Below, piece after piece: positions 20,696 to 30,349 of a DNA stretch of 64,000 bases (its first letter is position 1; every line of letters begins with the position of its first letter). The position numbers were made by a program, and so were the translations under genes. The DNA lies in assembly GCA_030431585.1 (NCBI GenBank), contig JAUIIQ010000002.1, forward strand, positions 25,103 through 89,102, read 5' to 3'. A model generated the notes under the pieces. That model made no database searches. It was not told the origin of the DNA and saw nothing but the letters and a program-made list of their open reading frames with translations. Source of the DNA: Gammaproteobacteria bacterium (GTDB lineage Bacteria; Pseudomonadota; Gammaproteobacteria; Pseudomonadales; Halieaceae).

Positions 20696-21442
20696 ATGGG
20701 AAAAAAAGTTAAAGTCATTGTCCCAATCCCCATGGATGAGGCTGGAGTAGCCAATCGCGCCTCGCAACTGTCGGGAGATATGATTGCGCCGGGGTTTGAT
20801 GTGGAGTTTGTCGCTGTCAACTGGGGGGCTGCCCTGGGCGACAGTTACTATGACACCATGCTGATGGACATGAGCGTATTTGAGAGCGGGCTAAAAGCTG
20901 AAGAAGAGGGGTATGACGCAGTCTGTATCGATACGGTTAGCGACTCGGGTCTGTATGCATTGCGCTCGCGTCTGTCTATTCCGGTGATCGGCCCCGGGCA
21001 GGCCGCCGCGCATGCCGCCTGTATGCTGGGGCACCGTTTCTCTTTCATCACTATGTGGGACGAATGGTTCCCGCTGTACAAAAAAATCCTGACTGAGTAC
21101 AAACTGGAGAGTCGCTGTGCGTCGCTGCGCTCCATCAAAACGCGGCCTGACCTGGCAGAACTGCTCGCCGGTAAGGAAGAAGTCATATTCAAGAAACTGG
21201 AGACGGAAAGCCTGCGTGCGATAGAAGAGGACGGTGCTGACGTGATTGTCCTGGGTTCGACCACCATGCACCAGTCGCACGCCTATTTACGTGATGTGCT
21301 GCCGGTGCCGGTGATAAACCCCGGGCAGATAGCGTACAAGTTCTGTGAGGTGTTTCTTGAACTGGGCCTTACCCACAGCAAGACGGCATTTCCCTCGCCG
21401 GAGATGCCCAACGATGAGATGGTGCTTTCTCGCGGCCAGTAG
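20696..21442 (+). CDS. Aspartate/glutamate/hydantoin racemase-family protein, apparently without the canonical Cys pair
   Basis: DAVCIDTVSDSGLYALRSRLSIPVIGPGQAAAHAACMLGHRFSFIT and ADVIVLGSTTM align to the racemase fold. Confidence 0.8.
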   Translation: MGKKVKVIVPIPMDEAGVANRASQLSGDMIAPGFDVEFVAVNWGAALGDSYYDTMLMDMSVFESGLKAEEEGYDAVCIDTVSDSGLYALRSRLSIPVIGPGQAAAHAACMLGHRFSFITMWDEWFPLYKKILTEYKLESRCASLRSIKTRPDLAELLAGKEEVIFKKLETESLRAIEEDGADVIVLGSTTMHQSHAYLRDVLPVPVINPGQIAYKFCEVFLELGLTHSKTAFPSPEMPNDEMVLSRGQ

Positions 21443-21474
21443 CGACAACCCTAACGAAAAACAGGAGTAATCCT

Positions 21475-21870
21475 ATGGCAGATCTACCTTACGAATACTA
21501 CGTGGATATCGTTACCAAGCGGTATTTCGACGGCGTTGACAACTACAATATGGAACAGGTTCTGGATTGTTTTCACGAGGACGCAGTATTGACCGAGGTG
21601 ACGTCCATGACGGTTCACGAGGGACGTGATGCGGGAATACGCACTATGTTCGAGGGCCTTTTTGCGGCACATGACCGCATCTGGCACGGTAACTTCGTGC
21701 ACACTGGCGATACTGAAACCCAGGCGATCTGCTCGCAATTTTCTGTAGAGGTCACACCCAAGGGCGCTGCTGATTTTCTACGCTATGAAAACTGTAACCG
21801 TTTCTATCTCAAAGACGGCAAGTTCGACCGGGTGTTCGTGTATATGAGTGGTGAAAACCTGCTCAAGTGA
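21475..21870 (+). CDS. SnoaL-like / NTF2-superfamily protein (paralog 1)
   Basis: EQVLDCFHEDAVLTEVTSMTVHEGRDAGIRTMFEGLF...VYMSGENLL. Confidence 0.8.
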   Translation: MADLPYEYYVDIVTKRYFDGVDNYNMEQVLDCFHEDAVLTEVTSMTVHEGRDAGIRTMFEGLFAAHDRIWHGNFVHTGDTETQAICSQFSVEVTPKGAADFLRYENCNRFYLKDGKFDRVFVYMSGENLLK

Positions 21871-21905
21871 ATTCACGCTGATACCACCAACAAGAGGACG
21901 CTATT

Positions 21906-22304
21906 ATGCAATACCAATCATCTCTGGGGCGTGAAGGACTGGTCGATCTGGCGCTGCAGCAGTATTTTGCCAACGTTGATAAGAAGGACCTCGATGCCGT
22001 TCTGGATTGCTTTCACGACAATGCCATGATTACCGTGCAAACCGCATTTACGGTTCATGCCGGGAAAGAGAACATCCGGCGCATGTTCGTGGACTTTATG
22101 GGCGCCTGGGAAACCATTGTCCACCGTGATTTTACCTGCACGGTTGACGAAACCAATGGACGTATCACGGCCTGCTTTACCGCCGAACTGACCGACAATG
22201 ATGGCAATACCACAGTGCTGCATAACACCAATTTCTGGCGCATAAGAGAGAACAAGTTTCAGGAAGTGTACATCTACATGAGTGGTGAGAACCCTCTCAC
22301 TTGA
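21906..22304 (+). CDS. SnoaL-like / NTF2-superfamily protein (paralog 2)
   Basis: DAVLDCFHDNAMITVQTAFTVHAGKENIRRMFVDFMGAW...IYMSGENPL; similar to the preceding ORF. Confidence 0.8.
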   Translation: MQYQSSLGREGLVDLALQQYFANVDKKDLDAVLDCFHDNAMITVQTAFTVHAGKENIRRMFVDFMGAWETIVHRDFTCTVDETNGRITACFTAELTDNDGNTTVLHNTNFWRIRENKFQEVYIYMSGENPLT

Positions 22305-22416
22305 TTGCCGGCATCGGGGCGCCAGGAAAGGCGCCCTTGTCGGTCCTGGTAAGTTGCACCGCTTAAACGCAAACGCTGAGCCCAGGCTGCGGGCTGGCCA
22401 TTTCAGTTCAGGCCCT

Positions 22417-23628
22417 TCAAAGGTTTTGCATAAGGTGTGTGCGTCGGCCATTCAGCCAGTACAGCGCCAACAGTGACAGCACGGCGAAACAGGCAAGCAC
22501 CGGAGGGAACGTCAGGCGATCAGCCATGGCACCCATGGTCATTGCGCCAAGGGCAGGGGCTCCCATCGCCAGCATGGTCCACAGGCTGAGTACCCGCCCC
22601 CGGTAGCTGTCATCGACCAGTAGTTGCGCGAGGGCCTGGCTGGAGGTTCCCACCACAGTGGTAATCAGGCTGATCAGCAGAATCAGTATGACGATACCGG
22701 GCAGGTTCGCATTCACTCCAAGCATGGCCACCAGCAGGGCACCCAGGGCAAGCCCTGCGCTCATGATCAACAGCAGTCTTGTCTCGTCGCTGCTCTGGCG
22801 GCTGACTACAAGCCCTCCCATGATTGAGCCCGCTCCAGCGCCGGCGGTGAGTGTGGCCAATGTGGTCGATGTGCCGGACAGCAGTTGGCCGGAGAGCGCA
22901 GGCAGAAGTTCGATGACAGTGCGCCCAAGAAGTGCGTTGACCAGGGTGAAGCCAAATATCAGCCTGATACTGGGGTGATTCCGGGCATAGCGCCAGCCGT
23001 CCACCAGTTGCTGCATGAAGCTGTTCCTGGTGGCTGTCGCCCGTTGCCTGGTTACACCATCGATAGCAAGGAGAAATGGCACAGCCCCAAGCATCAGCAA
23101 GGCAGCGACGATGAATGCCGTGATAGTTGAACTCGCTTGCAGCAAGGCTGCGCCCAGCGCAGGGCCCAGTATCCGCGAGGTATTGAAGGTGACTGCAGAG
23201 TAGCCGATCGCACTGGGTAAGGACTCACGCGGCACGAGCGCAGGCACCAGCGCAAGGCGAATAGGCGTTTGCGCAGAGCTTGCCACGCCCAGCGCAGTGG
23301 AGAATATCAACAGCGCCGGCAGCCCGTAGGCTCCAAGCAACAGGGCGAGACTGGCGAAGACTGCCAGAGCGCCCTGCAAAGACACCGTCCAAAGCAACCC
23401 ATTGCGGGGATTGATGCGGTCTGCGACGATGCCAAACAGGGGCGAAAGTATCAGTGACGGCGCCAACATCAGGCCTGCTACCACGCCCACCCAGGTTGCC
23501 GAGTGGGTAATATCCCAGGCACTCCAACCCAGCAGAAAACGCAGTGTCCAGCCGCCCAGCGTGGAAAAAATCGCCGCCGGAAAGTACCTGCGATAGGGTG
23601 CTGATTTAAAGGCGGATTGCTGCGGCAT
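22417..23628 (-). CDS. MFS transporter
   Basis: 12-TM-like hydrophobic ORF; PLFGIVADRINPRNGL and STALGVASSAQTPIRLALVPALVPRESLPSAIG. Confidence 0.88.
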   Translation of the reverse strand: MPQQSAFKSAPYRRYFPAAIFSTLGGWTLRFLLGWSAWDITHSATWVGVVAGLMLAPSLILSPLFGIVADRINPRNGLLWTVSLQGALAVFASLALLLGAYGLPALLIFSTALGVASSAQTPIRLALVPALVPRESLPSAIGYSAVTFNTSRILGPALGAALLQASSTITAFIVAALLMLGAVPFLLAIDGVTRQRATATRNSFMQQLVDGWRYARNHPSIRLIFGFTLVNALLGRTVIELLPALSGQLLSGTSTTLATLTAGAGAGSIMGGLVVSRQSSDETRLLLIMSAGLALGALLVAMLGVNANLPGIVILILLISLITTVVGTSSQALAQLLVDDSYRGRVLSLWTMLAMGAPALGAMTMGAMADRLTFPPVLACFAVLSLLALYWLNGRRTHLMQNL

Positions 23629-23697
23629 GGCCTCGGTATCCGTGATCGGGTAACGCAGATCTGCAGGGCTGATGAGGCTCCGGGCAACCCCGAGCGG

Positions 23698-24078
23698 CTA
23701 GCTTACCCGGTGCAGAGCACAGATCTTGTTGCCAGAAGGATCACGCAGGTAGGCCAGGTAGAGAGTGCCCGCTACGCCTGTGCGCTCACCGGGCGGATCC
23801 TCGCATGCGCTGCCACCGTTGGCGAGACCGGCCTCGTGCCAGGCATTGGCCTCTTCCGGGGATTTCGCTGCAAACCCGATGGTACTGCCGTTGCCGTGGC
23901 TTGCCGGTTGACCGTCGATGGGTTTGCTGATTGAAAAAATGCCGGTAGGTGTGAAGTAAAAACAGCGGCCCTTGTCATCTATAACGCCGGGCTCGTGCCC
24001 AAGTGCTCCCAGAACGGCGTCGTAAAAAACTTTTGCGGCCTCGACATCGTCGGCCCCCACCATAATGTGGCTAAACAT
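23698..24078 (-). CDS. VOC family (glyoxalase/bleomycin resistance-like) protein
   Basis: MFSHIMVGADDVEAAKVFYDAVLGALGHEPG...YLAYLRDPSGNKICALH. Confidence 0.88.
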   Translation of the reverse strand: MFSHIMVGADDVEAAKVFYDAVLGALGHEPGVIDDKGRCFYFTPTGIFSISKPIDGQPASHGNGSTIGFAAKSPEEANAWHEAGLANGGSACEDPPGERTGVAGTLYLAYLRDPSGNKICALHRVS

Positions 24079-24146
24079 GTTTTCTCTCCAGCTGACGGTA
24101 AATGAGTAGGGCAGTGTAGGGCAGTGTGTGCCTTACTTCCAGCGCC

Positions 24147-25985
24147 TCATTCGGCGCTGGCCTGTGGTGCCGGCTGTGCCGCTTCGATTTCACCTGCGGG
24201 AGCCAGGGTGACAATAGTCCAGCCCTTGTCGAGCATGGCGTCCAGCCGTGGGCTGTAGGCCTCAATTTTGTCCTTCTCGCGGAACGCGAGCAAAACGATA
24301 CGGTTGCCCTTGTCCTGCTTGAACTGCTCGTAACTATAGCCCTCGGTAAGCCTTGTGGTCTTGAGTTCGGCCCCTCCGCTGACATAGCTGAGTACTTTCG
24401 ACAGGCTCACATCGCCGGAAAACAGCCGCCTGCCAGGCAGGTTTACGGAGGGGGTGTGCTTGTCCTGTTCGTTGTCGTTTGTCTCCAGTGCAATGGGTAG
24501 CATGTACACGTTCTGCCGACCGAATTCGTGGGCGAAATAGGTACAGGCAAGCTGGTTCATTTCTTCATTGCGTGACACCGCAAACAACTTGCCTATTCCG
24601 GCCAGTTCGAGGGTGCGCTCAGCATGATTGGACATGGGGTTGCCGTAGTAGGTAGGTATGCTCGCCATGCGGGCTTTGCGCAGACTATTCCAGTCGCTGT
24701 CGCTGATCAGCACCCTGAAGCCGGCATCCCGTAATACTCCGGCCAGCGCCCTTGAGAAAGCATTGGACCCGAAAAACAGTACGCCCTCTGGTTCCGGCTC
24801 AACCACGCCCAGTATTTTCGCCAGAGGTCGCGCCGTCAGGCTTTGCAGGACCACGGTGCCGGCAATGACGACAAATGCCATCGGTACCAGTAATTCCGCA
24901 CCGGCAACCCCCTCCTGCTCCAGCCGCAGGGCAAACACGGCGCTGATCGCCGCCGCAATAATTCCGCGCGGGCCTATCCAGCCCAGTATCAGCCGTTCGT
25001 TCCAGGTCAGTTTTGTCCCCAGGCTGCACAGCATTACTTTGACGGGGCGGGCCAGAAACTGAATACCCAGCATTACCATCAATGCCGGCCAGCCAACGGC
25101 CTGTAGCTGAGCGAAATCAAGGCGCGCGGCAAGAATGATAAACAGGCCGGAAATCAGCAGGATGCTCAGGCTTTCCTTGAAGTCCAAAAGCTCGCGTATA
25201 TGCAGACCGCGGGTGTTGGCCAGCCACACCCCCATTACTGTTACTGCCAAGAGTCCCGATTCCGGAGCGAAGGTGTCTGCAATCGCGTACAGCGCAAACA
25301 CGACCAGCAATGTGGCCACGTTGTGGAGAAATTTGGGTACCCAATAGCGGCGTAAGGCTCGACCCCAGAGGAAGCCGACAACACAGCCAAATAGCAGCCC
25401 CGATATCAGCATGCGCAAGAATAACGTGGCGACCTCTAGCCAGGTATTGGTCATTTGGCTGGCGATGATTACGGTGAAGGTCAGCACGGCAAGAATGGCG
25501 CCAAGAGGATCAACCAGGATGCCCTCCCAGCGCAGTATACGCGCCACAGCTGGCGTGGGCCTGACTGCCTGCAGCATGGGCATGATGACGGTGGGGCCGG
25601 TCACGGTCATGATGGCCCCGAACAGGAAGGCCAACTGCCAGTCCATACCTACGAACCAATGGCTGAAACAGGCTACACTCACCCAGATAATTGCCACGCC
25701 CCAGGTGATCAGGCGCCGGACGACAACCCCGTGACCCCTGATCTCGTCAAACTGGAGTGTCAGGCTGCCCTCGAAGAGGATCACGGCGACGGACAGGGAG
25801 ATGAACGGGAACAGCAGGTCGCCAAACAGTTCATCCGGCTTGAGCAAACCGATACCCGGTCCCATGACCAGGCCAAAGCCAAGCAGGAAGAGGATCGCGG
25901 GAACGCGTAAGCGCCAGGCCATCCACTGCGCGCTCAGTGAGAGTATGCCGATACCGGCCAGCAACAACAGGGTGTGATGGGACAT
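24147..25985 (-). CDS. CPA1-type Na+/H+ antiporter with C-terminal TrkA-N-like domain
   Basis: 12-TM NhaP-like region (LGWIGPRGIIAAAISAVFAL) and Rossmann domain (GVLFFGSNAFSRALAGVLRDAGFRVLISDSD). Confidence 0.88.
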   Translation of the reverse strand: MSHHTLLLLAGIGILSLSAQWMAWRLRVPAILFLLGFGLVMGPGIGLLKPDELFGDLLFPFISLSVAVILFEGSLTLQFDEIRGHGVVVRRLITWGVAIIWVSVACFSHWFVGMDWQLAFLFGAIMTVTGPTVIMPMLQAVRPTPAVARILRWEGILVDPLGAILAVLTFTVIIASQMTNTWLEVATLFLRMLISGLLFGCVVGFLWGRALRRYWVPKFLHNVATLLVVFALYAIADTFAPESGLLAVTVMGVWLANTRGLHIRELLDFKESLSILLISGLFIILAARLDFAQLQAVGWPALMVMLGIQFLARPVKVMLCSLGTKLTWNERLILGWIGPRGIIAAAISAVFALRLEQEGVAGAELLVPMAFVVIAGTVVLQSLTARPLAKILGVVEPEPEGVLFFGSNAFSRALAGVLRDAGFRVLISDSDWNSLRKARMASIPTYYGNPMSNHAERTLELAGIGKLFAVSRNEEMNQLACTYFAHEFGRQNVYMLPIALETNDNEQDKHTPSVNLPGRRLFSGDVSLSKVLSYVSGGAELKTTRLTEGYSYEQFKQDKGNRIVLLAFREKDKIEAYSPRLDAMLDKGWTIVTLAPAGEIEAAQPAPQASAE

Positions 25986-26159
25986 CAGGGCTTTCCTCGC
26001 GCATCGATTGGCGCTTTTTCTGTCACGACAGGGCCGGCCCAATCAGGGTGAACAGGCTTTGGCACAAAGGCCAGCAATGCTACGGCAGGGGGCAGAGCAT
26101 GTAAAACGCCCGGCCCGGCTGTGAAAGCAGTCAGCCTGCAGTTATCGGGCGGTGAGGCG

Positions 26160-27170
26160 TCAGTCGTCGTCACGCAGGGTCTTGATTTCGGCTTTGACTC
26201 GCTCCAGGGACTGCTCCAGTGACGCTTTCTGACTGGCGGCGCCGGACTTCGAGCGGTCAATATCCTCAAGTTGCTGCTGCAGGTCTTTGGTCAGGGCGCT
26301 CAAGCGTTCTATCTCCCGGGCTTTGTCGAAAACAATCTCTTCCGCCTTGACCCGATTTTCTTCGGCCACCGGCGTCGTGCGCTCAGGTAGAATCCTGATG
26401 TCTTCGCTCTGGGTGATATGCCGCGTGATGGTAGGCGAGGCGACCTCGACCCCAGCCTGATGCAGAGTGTTGAGCAACTGCCGATTCAATTCCGAGCGCG
26501 CGGTGAGGACGCTTTCGACATCTGTCAACAGGCCACAGACTTTGTAGCTTATGGAGAAGTCGCCCAGCTCGACTATGTGCACGTAAGGGCCTTCCAGCCC
26601 GGCTTTTGCTGCTGCCTCCAGCATAAGTGGCTCGGCCGTGTCGTTGCCTGTTTCATACCCCAGTGAGACCTTCGTGGAAATGATAACGCCGGAACTGCGG
26701 ACCACTGTCACTGACTGGTTGATAAAGGTCGCGTTGGGGATAGCCACCAGTTCGCGCTCTTCCGTCTGGATTTCGGTATCGAACAAACCGCGCTCTGTCA
26801 CCTTTCCGTACAAGTCGCCGACCCGAATGAAGTTACCCACGGCAAAGGGACGGGTGGCACGCAGCATCACCGCCGCCATAAAATTGGTGACGAATGGCGC
26901 TGCCGATAACGCCACGACACCCGAGAGAACGATGCCGAGTAAGCCCAGTATCTGGTTGCGAGTTGACTCGTGAATGGGTGCCACAACAATGACCAACACC
27001 ATCGACAACAAGGTCAGTATGAGCAACGCCAACTGCCTCGGTAAACGTGCCTCGCTGCCCAGGTCCTTGTGGCGAGCCAAAAGAACATAGTGTCCGATCG
27101 CCAGGACAACCAGGGCAGTTGGCAGGGCGACAAGCAAAGGGATATAGGACCACATAAAAAACTCCTGCAT
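26160..27170 (-). CDS. MscS-family mechanosensitive ion channel protein
   Basis: RPFAVGNFIRVGDLYGKVTERGLFDTEIQTEERELVAIPNATFINQSVTVV: MscS beta-domain. Confidence 0.88.
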   Translation of the reverse strand: MQEFFMWSYIPLLVALPTALVVLAIGHYVLLARHKDLGSEARLPRQLALLILTLLSMVLVIVVAPIHESTRNQILGLLGIVLSGVVALSAAPFVTNFMAAVMLRATRPFAVGNFIRVGDLYGKVTERGLFDTEIQTEERELVAIPNATFINQSVTVVRSSGVIISTKVSLGYETGNDTAEPLMLEAAAKAGLEGPYVHIVELGDFSISYKVCGLLTDVESVLTARSELNRQLLNTLHQAGVEVASPTITRHITQSEDIRILPERTTPVAEENRVKAEEIVFDKAREIERLSALTKDLQQQLEDIDRSKSGAASQKASLEQSLERVKAEIKTLRDDD

Positions 27171-27227
27171 GGCGTGATGTTACCTCTTCTGTCCGGAAAA
27201 CATCACCGGATAGTGGTCAGCTTACCG

Positions 27228-28157
27228 CTATTTTTTCAGGCGCTGTCGATAGTGGCTGCGGCCCTGGGTATCGAGTAAATCAACGGTAAGTGAATGCCCA
27301 TCCAGGGAAATAGTCGCAAAGCCCCGTTGAGGCTGTACAAACTCGGTGTCGGTGAGCCTCGGTGCTATCGATTTCTCCAGCTTTTCGCCACCCCCGTTGG
27401 TGCTCAGGTGCAGGGGTTCGCCGGGTCTTCTCAGCAACTGCTGGAATCGATCATTCGCACTGACATAGAGATCCACATCCAACTGTCTGCAGACTTCAAT
27501 GAGGCTGTGCATGACGCGTTTTCTGGAGAACGGGTTTTTCGTCAGGCTGCGAGCCGGATAGTGGCCAACCACTATCCGCCATACCGGGTCACCAGCCCGT
27601 CGCATCTGCTCACGAAGGAATTGTATCTGCCTGGCGGGTTGTTCGAGCATAGGTACGGTGTCCAGGAATACTAGCCTGGCCAGTACGCGCTCACCCGCAT
27701 TGCCAAAGTCTACGCTATAAAAAGTGTGCGGCATGTGCCATCTGCCGCTGCCCAGCTTCAGCCTTGCATAGTCCAGTTCCGCGGCGACGTTTCCCTGGTG
27801 ATCATGGTTGCCCGCCACGGCATAAAAAGGCAGCGCCTCAAGATGTTCGCCGGTGTACAGCTCTTCAAAGCTGGTCCGCCACTGCGGGTCCTGTGTAGAG
27901 GCCACGCCCTGTGGATAGAAGTTGTCCCCGGCCTGTACAACAAAGTCAACGGGTTGTCCCGCAGCGACGTTTTCCATGGCACGGGCTATCATGGCGGTGG
28001 CCTCATTGTTGTAACCCTGCCTCCCTACCGCCAGAAAAGTCAGCTTGTCTGAAGAGGTCAGCGCTGACGACGCAAGGCCAGCCGGTATCGGCTCGGACCT
28101 GCTGCAACCGGCCAGGATGGTGCACAAGGTGACAATAACGAACCAATACCGTTTCAT
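27228..28157 (-). CDS. Metallophosphoesterase lipoprotein (purple acid phosphatase-like)
   Basis: Lipoprotein start MKRYWFVIVTLCTILAGCS; VQAGDNFYPQG, VAGNHDHQG, VVGHYPARS. Confidence 0.85.
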   Translation of the reverse strand: MKRYWFVIVTLCTILAGCSRSEPIPAGLASSALTSSDKLTFLAVGRQGYNNEATAMIARAMENVAAGQPVDFVVQAGDNFYPQGVASTQDPQWRTSFEELYTGEHLEALPFYAVAGNHDHQGNVAAELDYARLKLGSGRWHMPHTFYSVDFGNAGERVLARLVFLDTVPMLEQPARQIQFLREQMRRAGDPVWRIVVGHYPARSLTKNPFSRKRVMHSLIEVCRQLDVDLYVSANDRFQQLLRRPGEPLHLSTNGGGEKLEKSIAPRLTDTEFVQPQRGFATISLDGHSLTVDLLDTQGRSHYRQRLKK

Positions 28158-28194
28158 TACCGTCACTGCGATATGCATTTTTTTTCGGCGTCGA

Positions 28195-29283
28195 TTATCG
28201 GAACAACCCCAGCGGCGCAATCAGTAGTCGGTCGCCCAGGAATGAACCCATATACACCTTGCCCCGGTGGGCAGTCGCGACCGTGGCAGCACCCATCGGC
28301 GGCCCCTGGTGGGAGAAGATCACCCGGCTGTCCATTGTGTCCGGGTCCAAAGCAACGATGTCGAAGGCCATACCGCAGGTGACGCTGTGATCTTTGGTGC
28401 AGGCGCGGTAGACCGGCATCTCCATTTTATGACTCGTCAGCCACAGGCGCCCGTCCGGCCCCCAGGCACTGTTGTCCACATGTGGCACGTCCGCCGTTGC
28501 TACCAGCCTTTCCTCCACCAGATCGTACTTGTGTATGGCCTTGTCCATGTATTGGTTGATAAAGATATAGCGCTCATCGGCGCTTATCTCGATACCGTTC
28601 GTCAAGGCGCCACCGGTGCCCGGCAGCTGCTTCAGGCCGTCGTTGCGATTCCAGCGCCAGACGTCACCGGTTTTAAATCCCGCTATACCGCGCAGTTCGC
28701 CCAGAAAGTCGAGTGGGCGGAACATTCGGGTGAAAATAACATCACCATCTGCCGTACCAACCACATCATTAATCAGCGTATTGTCCGCCGGGTAAACACA
28801 GCCCTCCCACTGTAATGCAGGCTCCCCCTGGTCAGGCAGTTGCACGGTGAACAGCTCTACCGCTTCGCGACCTCCGTGGTTGACCACCAGATACCGCCAG
28901 CTGCCATCTGCCAGCTTTACCAGATGGGTACCATGCGGGCTGATTGCCTCCCCCGGTGGTTCGGTACAACCGGGGTCGCCCTGCGGACCGGTGGGAGATA
29001 TGGCATCCGCAACCGGGTAGATGGGTAGCCAGCTCTCGTCATTAACATTGAACAGGAGGATGCGTCCCGGGAACGCACCCATATCGCCCAGCTCGCTGAG
29101 CAGGAGAAAATCTCCTCCGGGCACAATGGCTATGTCTTCGGGGCTCTGCATGCCGCAAATGGGTCGCAGTGTGCCTTTGTCGAGGCAGTCGGTGATCACT
29201 GTGCCCTCGGGTACGCTGCAGCCGGTAAGCCACAGGGCGACCGCGGCGGTTGCCAGGCATCTGGCCGGGTTATTGAGTTTCAT
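28195..29283 (-). CDS. Paraoxonase/arylesterase-like beta-propeller lipoprotein
   Basis: Lipobox LTGCS; SPEDIAIVPG, SPHGTHL, YLVVNHGGREAVELF, NDVVG, TNGIEISADERYIFINQ, VDN. Confidence 0.75.
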   Translation of the reverse strand: MKLNNPARCLATAAVALWLTGCSVPEGTVITDCLDKGTLRPICGMQSPEDIAIVPGGDFLLLSELGDMGAFPGRILLFNVNDESWLPIYPVADAISPTGPQGDPGCTEPPGEAISPHGTHLVKLADGSWRYLVVNHGGREAVELFTVQLPDQGEPALQWEGCVYPADNTLINDVVGTADGDVIFTRMFRPLDFLGELRGIAGFKTGDVWRWNRNDGLKQLPGTGGALTNGIEISADERYIFINQYMDKAIHKYDLVEERLVATADVPHVDNSAWGPDGRLWLTSHKMEMPVYRACTKDHSVTCGMAFDIVALDPDTMDSRVIFSHQGPPMGAATVATAHRGKVYMGSFLGDRLLIAPLGLFR

Positions 29284-29488
29284 GCCTTGTCCATCCTGGC
29301 TTGCGGAGAATATTGCCCGTTGGCTTTGTGGGCCGGGTAGCTGGTATCTGGCATTGGCTTTTCCCTGAAAGAAGTGAGAGAACGTTCCACTGGTTGACTA
29401 GTACAAAGTATAGAGCCTATTCGTGCAACTTTATTGTTTGACTTGAAGCCTGTTCGCCACCGCGCCCCAAGTCCTGTATAACGGCCCC

Positions 29489-30349
29489 ATGAAAATACCT
29501 AAACGTATTCTCCCCCTGGTTGAGGATGGGCTCGTCGACGAGGTGGTGCGTCAGTTGATGAGTGGCAAGGAGGCCACGGTCTACGTGGTGCGCTGCGGCG
29601 GAGAGATTCGCTGCGCAAAGGTGTACAAAGAGGCCGCCAAACGCAGCTTCAAGCAGGCGGTGGAATACCGGGAGGGTCGCAAGGAGCGCAACAGCCGTCG
29701 AGCGCGGGCTATGGAGAAAGGGTCGAAGTTCGGACGCAAGCAGCAGGAGGAGGCCTGGCATAATGCAGAGGTCGATGCCCTTTATCGCCTGGATCGCGCC
29801 GGGGTGCGCGTGCCCACGCCATACGGCTGCTTTGACGGGGTGCTGCTCATGGAGTTGGTTACGGCCGGCAATGGAGAGGTGGCCCCACGTCTCAACGATG
29901 TGCACCTCACACCAGAGCAGGCGCGGGAAGACCACGCCGTGATGATGGATTATGTCGTGAAGATGCTCAGTGCCGGATTGGTGCACGGCGACCTGTCCGA
30001 ATTCAATGTGCTGGTGGATGAGTACGGTCCGGTGATTATCGACCTGCCTCAGGCAGTCGATGCCGCAGCCAACAATCACGCTGAGTCTATGTTGACGCGT
30101 GACATTGAGAATATGACTGAGTACTACGGACAATATGCACCGGAACTACTGGGCACCCGCCATGCACAAGAGCTCTGGGCGATATACGAGTCGGGTGAAC
30201 TCACCCCTGATACAGTGCTCACCGGGCGCTTTGAGGAAGATGAAAGCAGTGCGGACGTAGATGGGCTGATGCTGGAGATCAAGGCAGTCATGGAAGAAGA
30301 GCAGGCGCGCCGTGACCGATTGCGCGATGCCGAGGCCGACGAGGAATGA
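29489..30349 (+). CDS. RIO-family serine protein kinase
   Basis: SGKEATVYVVRCGGEIRCAKVYKEAAKRSFKQAVEYREGR; LVHGDLSEFNVLVDEYGPVIIDLPQAVD. Confidence 0.93.
   Translation: MKIPKRILPLVEDGLVDEVVRQLMSGKEATVYVVRCGGEIRCAKVYKEAAKRSFKQAVEYREGRKERNSRRARAMEKGSKFGRKQQEEAWHNAEVDALYRLDRAGVRVPTPYGCFDGVLLMELVTAGNGEVAPRLNDVHLTPEQAREDHAVMMDYVVKMLSAGLVHGDLSEFNVLVDEYGPVIIDLPQAVDAAANNHAESMLTRDIENMTEYYGQYAPELLGTRHAQELWAIYESGELTPDTVLTGRFEEDESSADVDGLMLEIKAVMEEEQARRDRLRDAEADEE

Noticed and set aside
22317-22336. gggcgcc-aggaaa-ggcgccc hairpin after the second SnoaL-like gene
   Set aside because: Only a 7-bp stem and no U-tract; may be a weak terminator but not strong enough to list as a feature
27175-27214. gtgatgtt...aacatcac inverted repeat between metallophosphoesterase and MscS genes
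   Set aside because: Short stem with long loop; likely chance level
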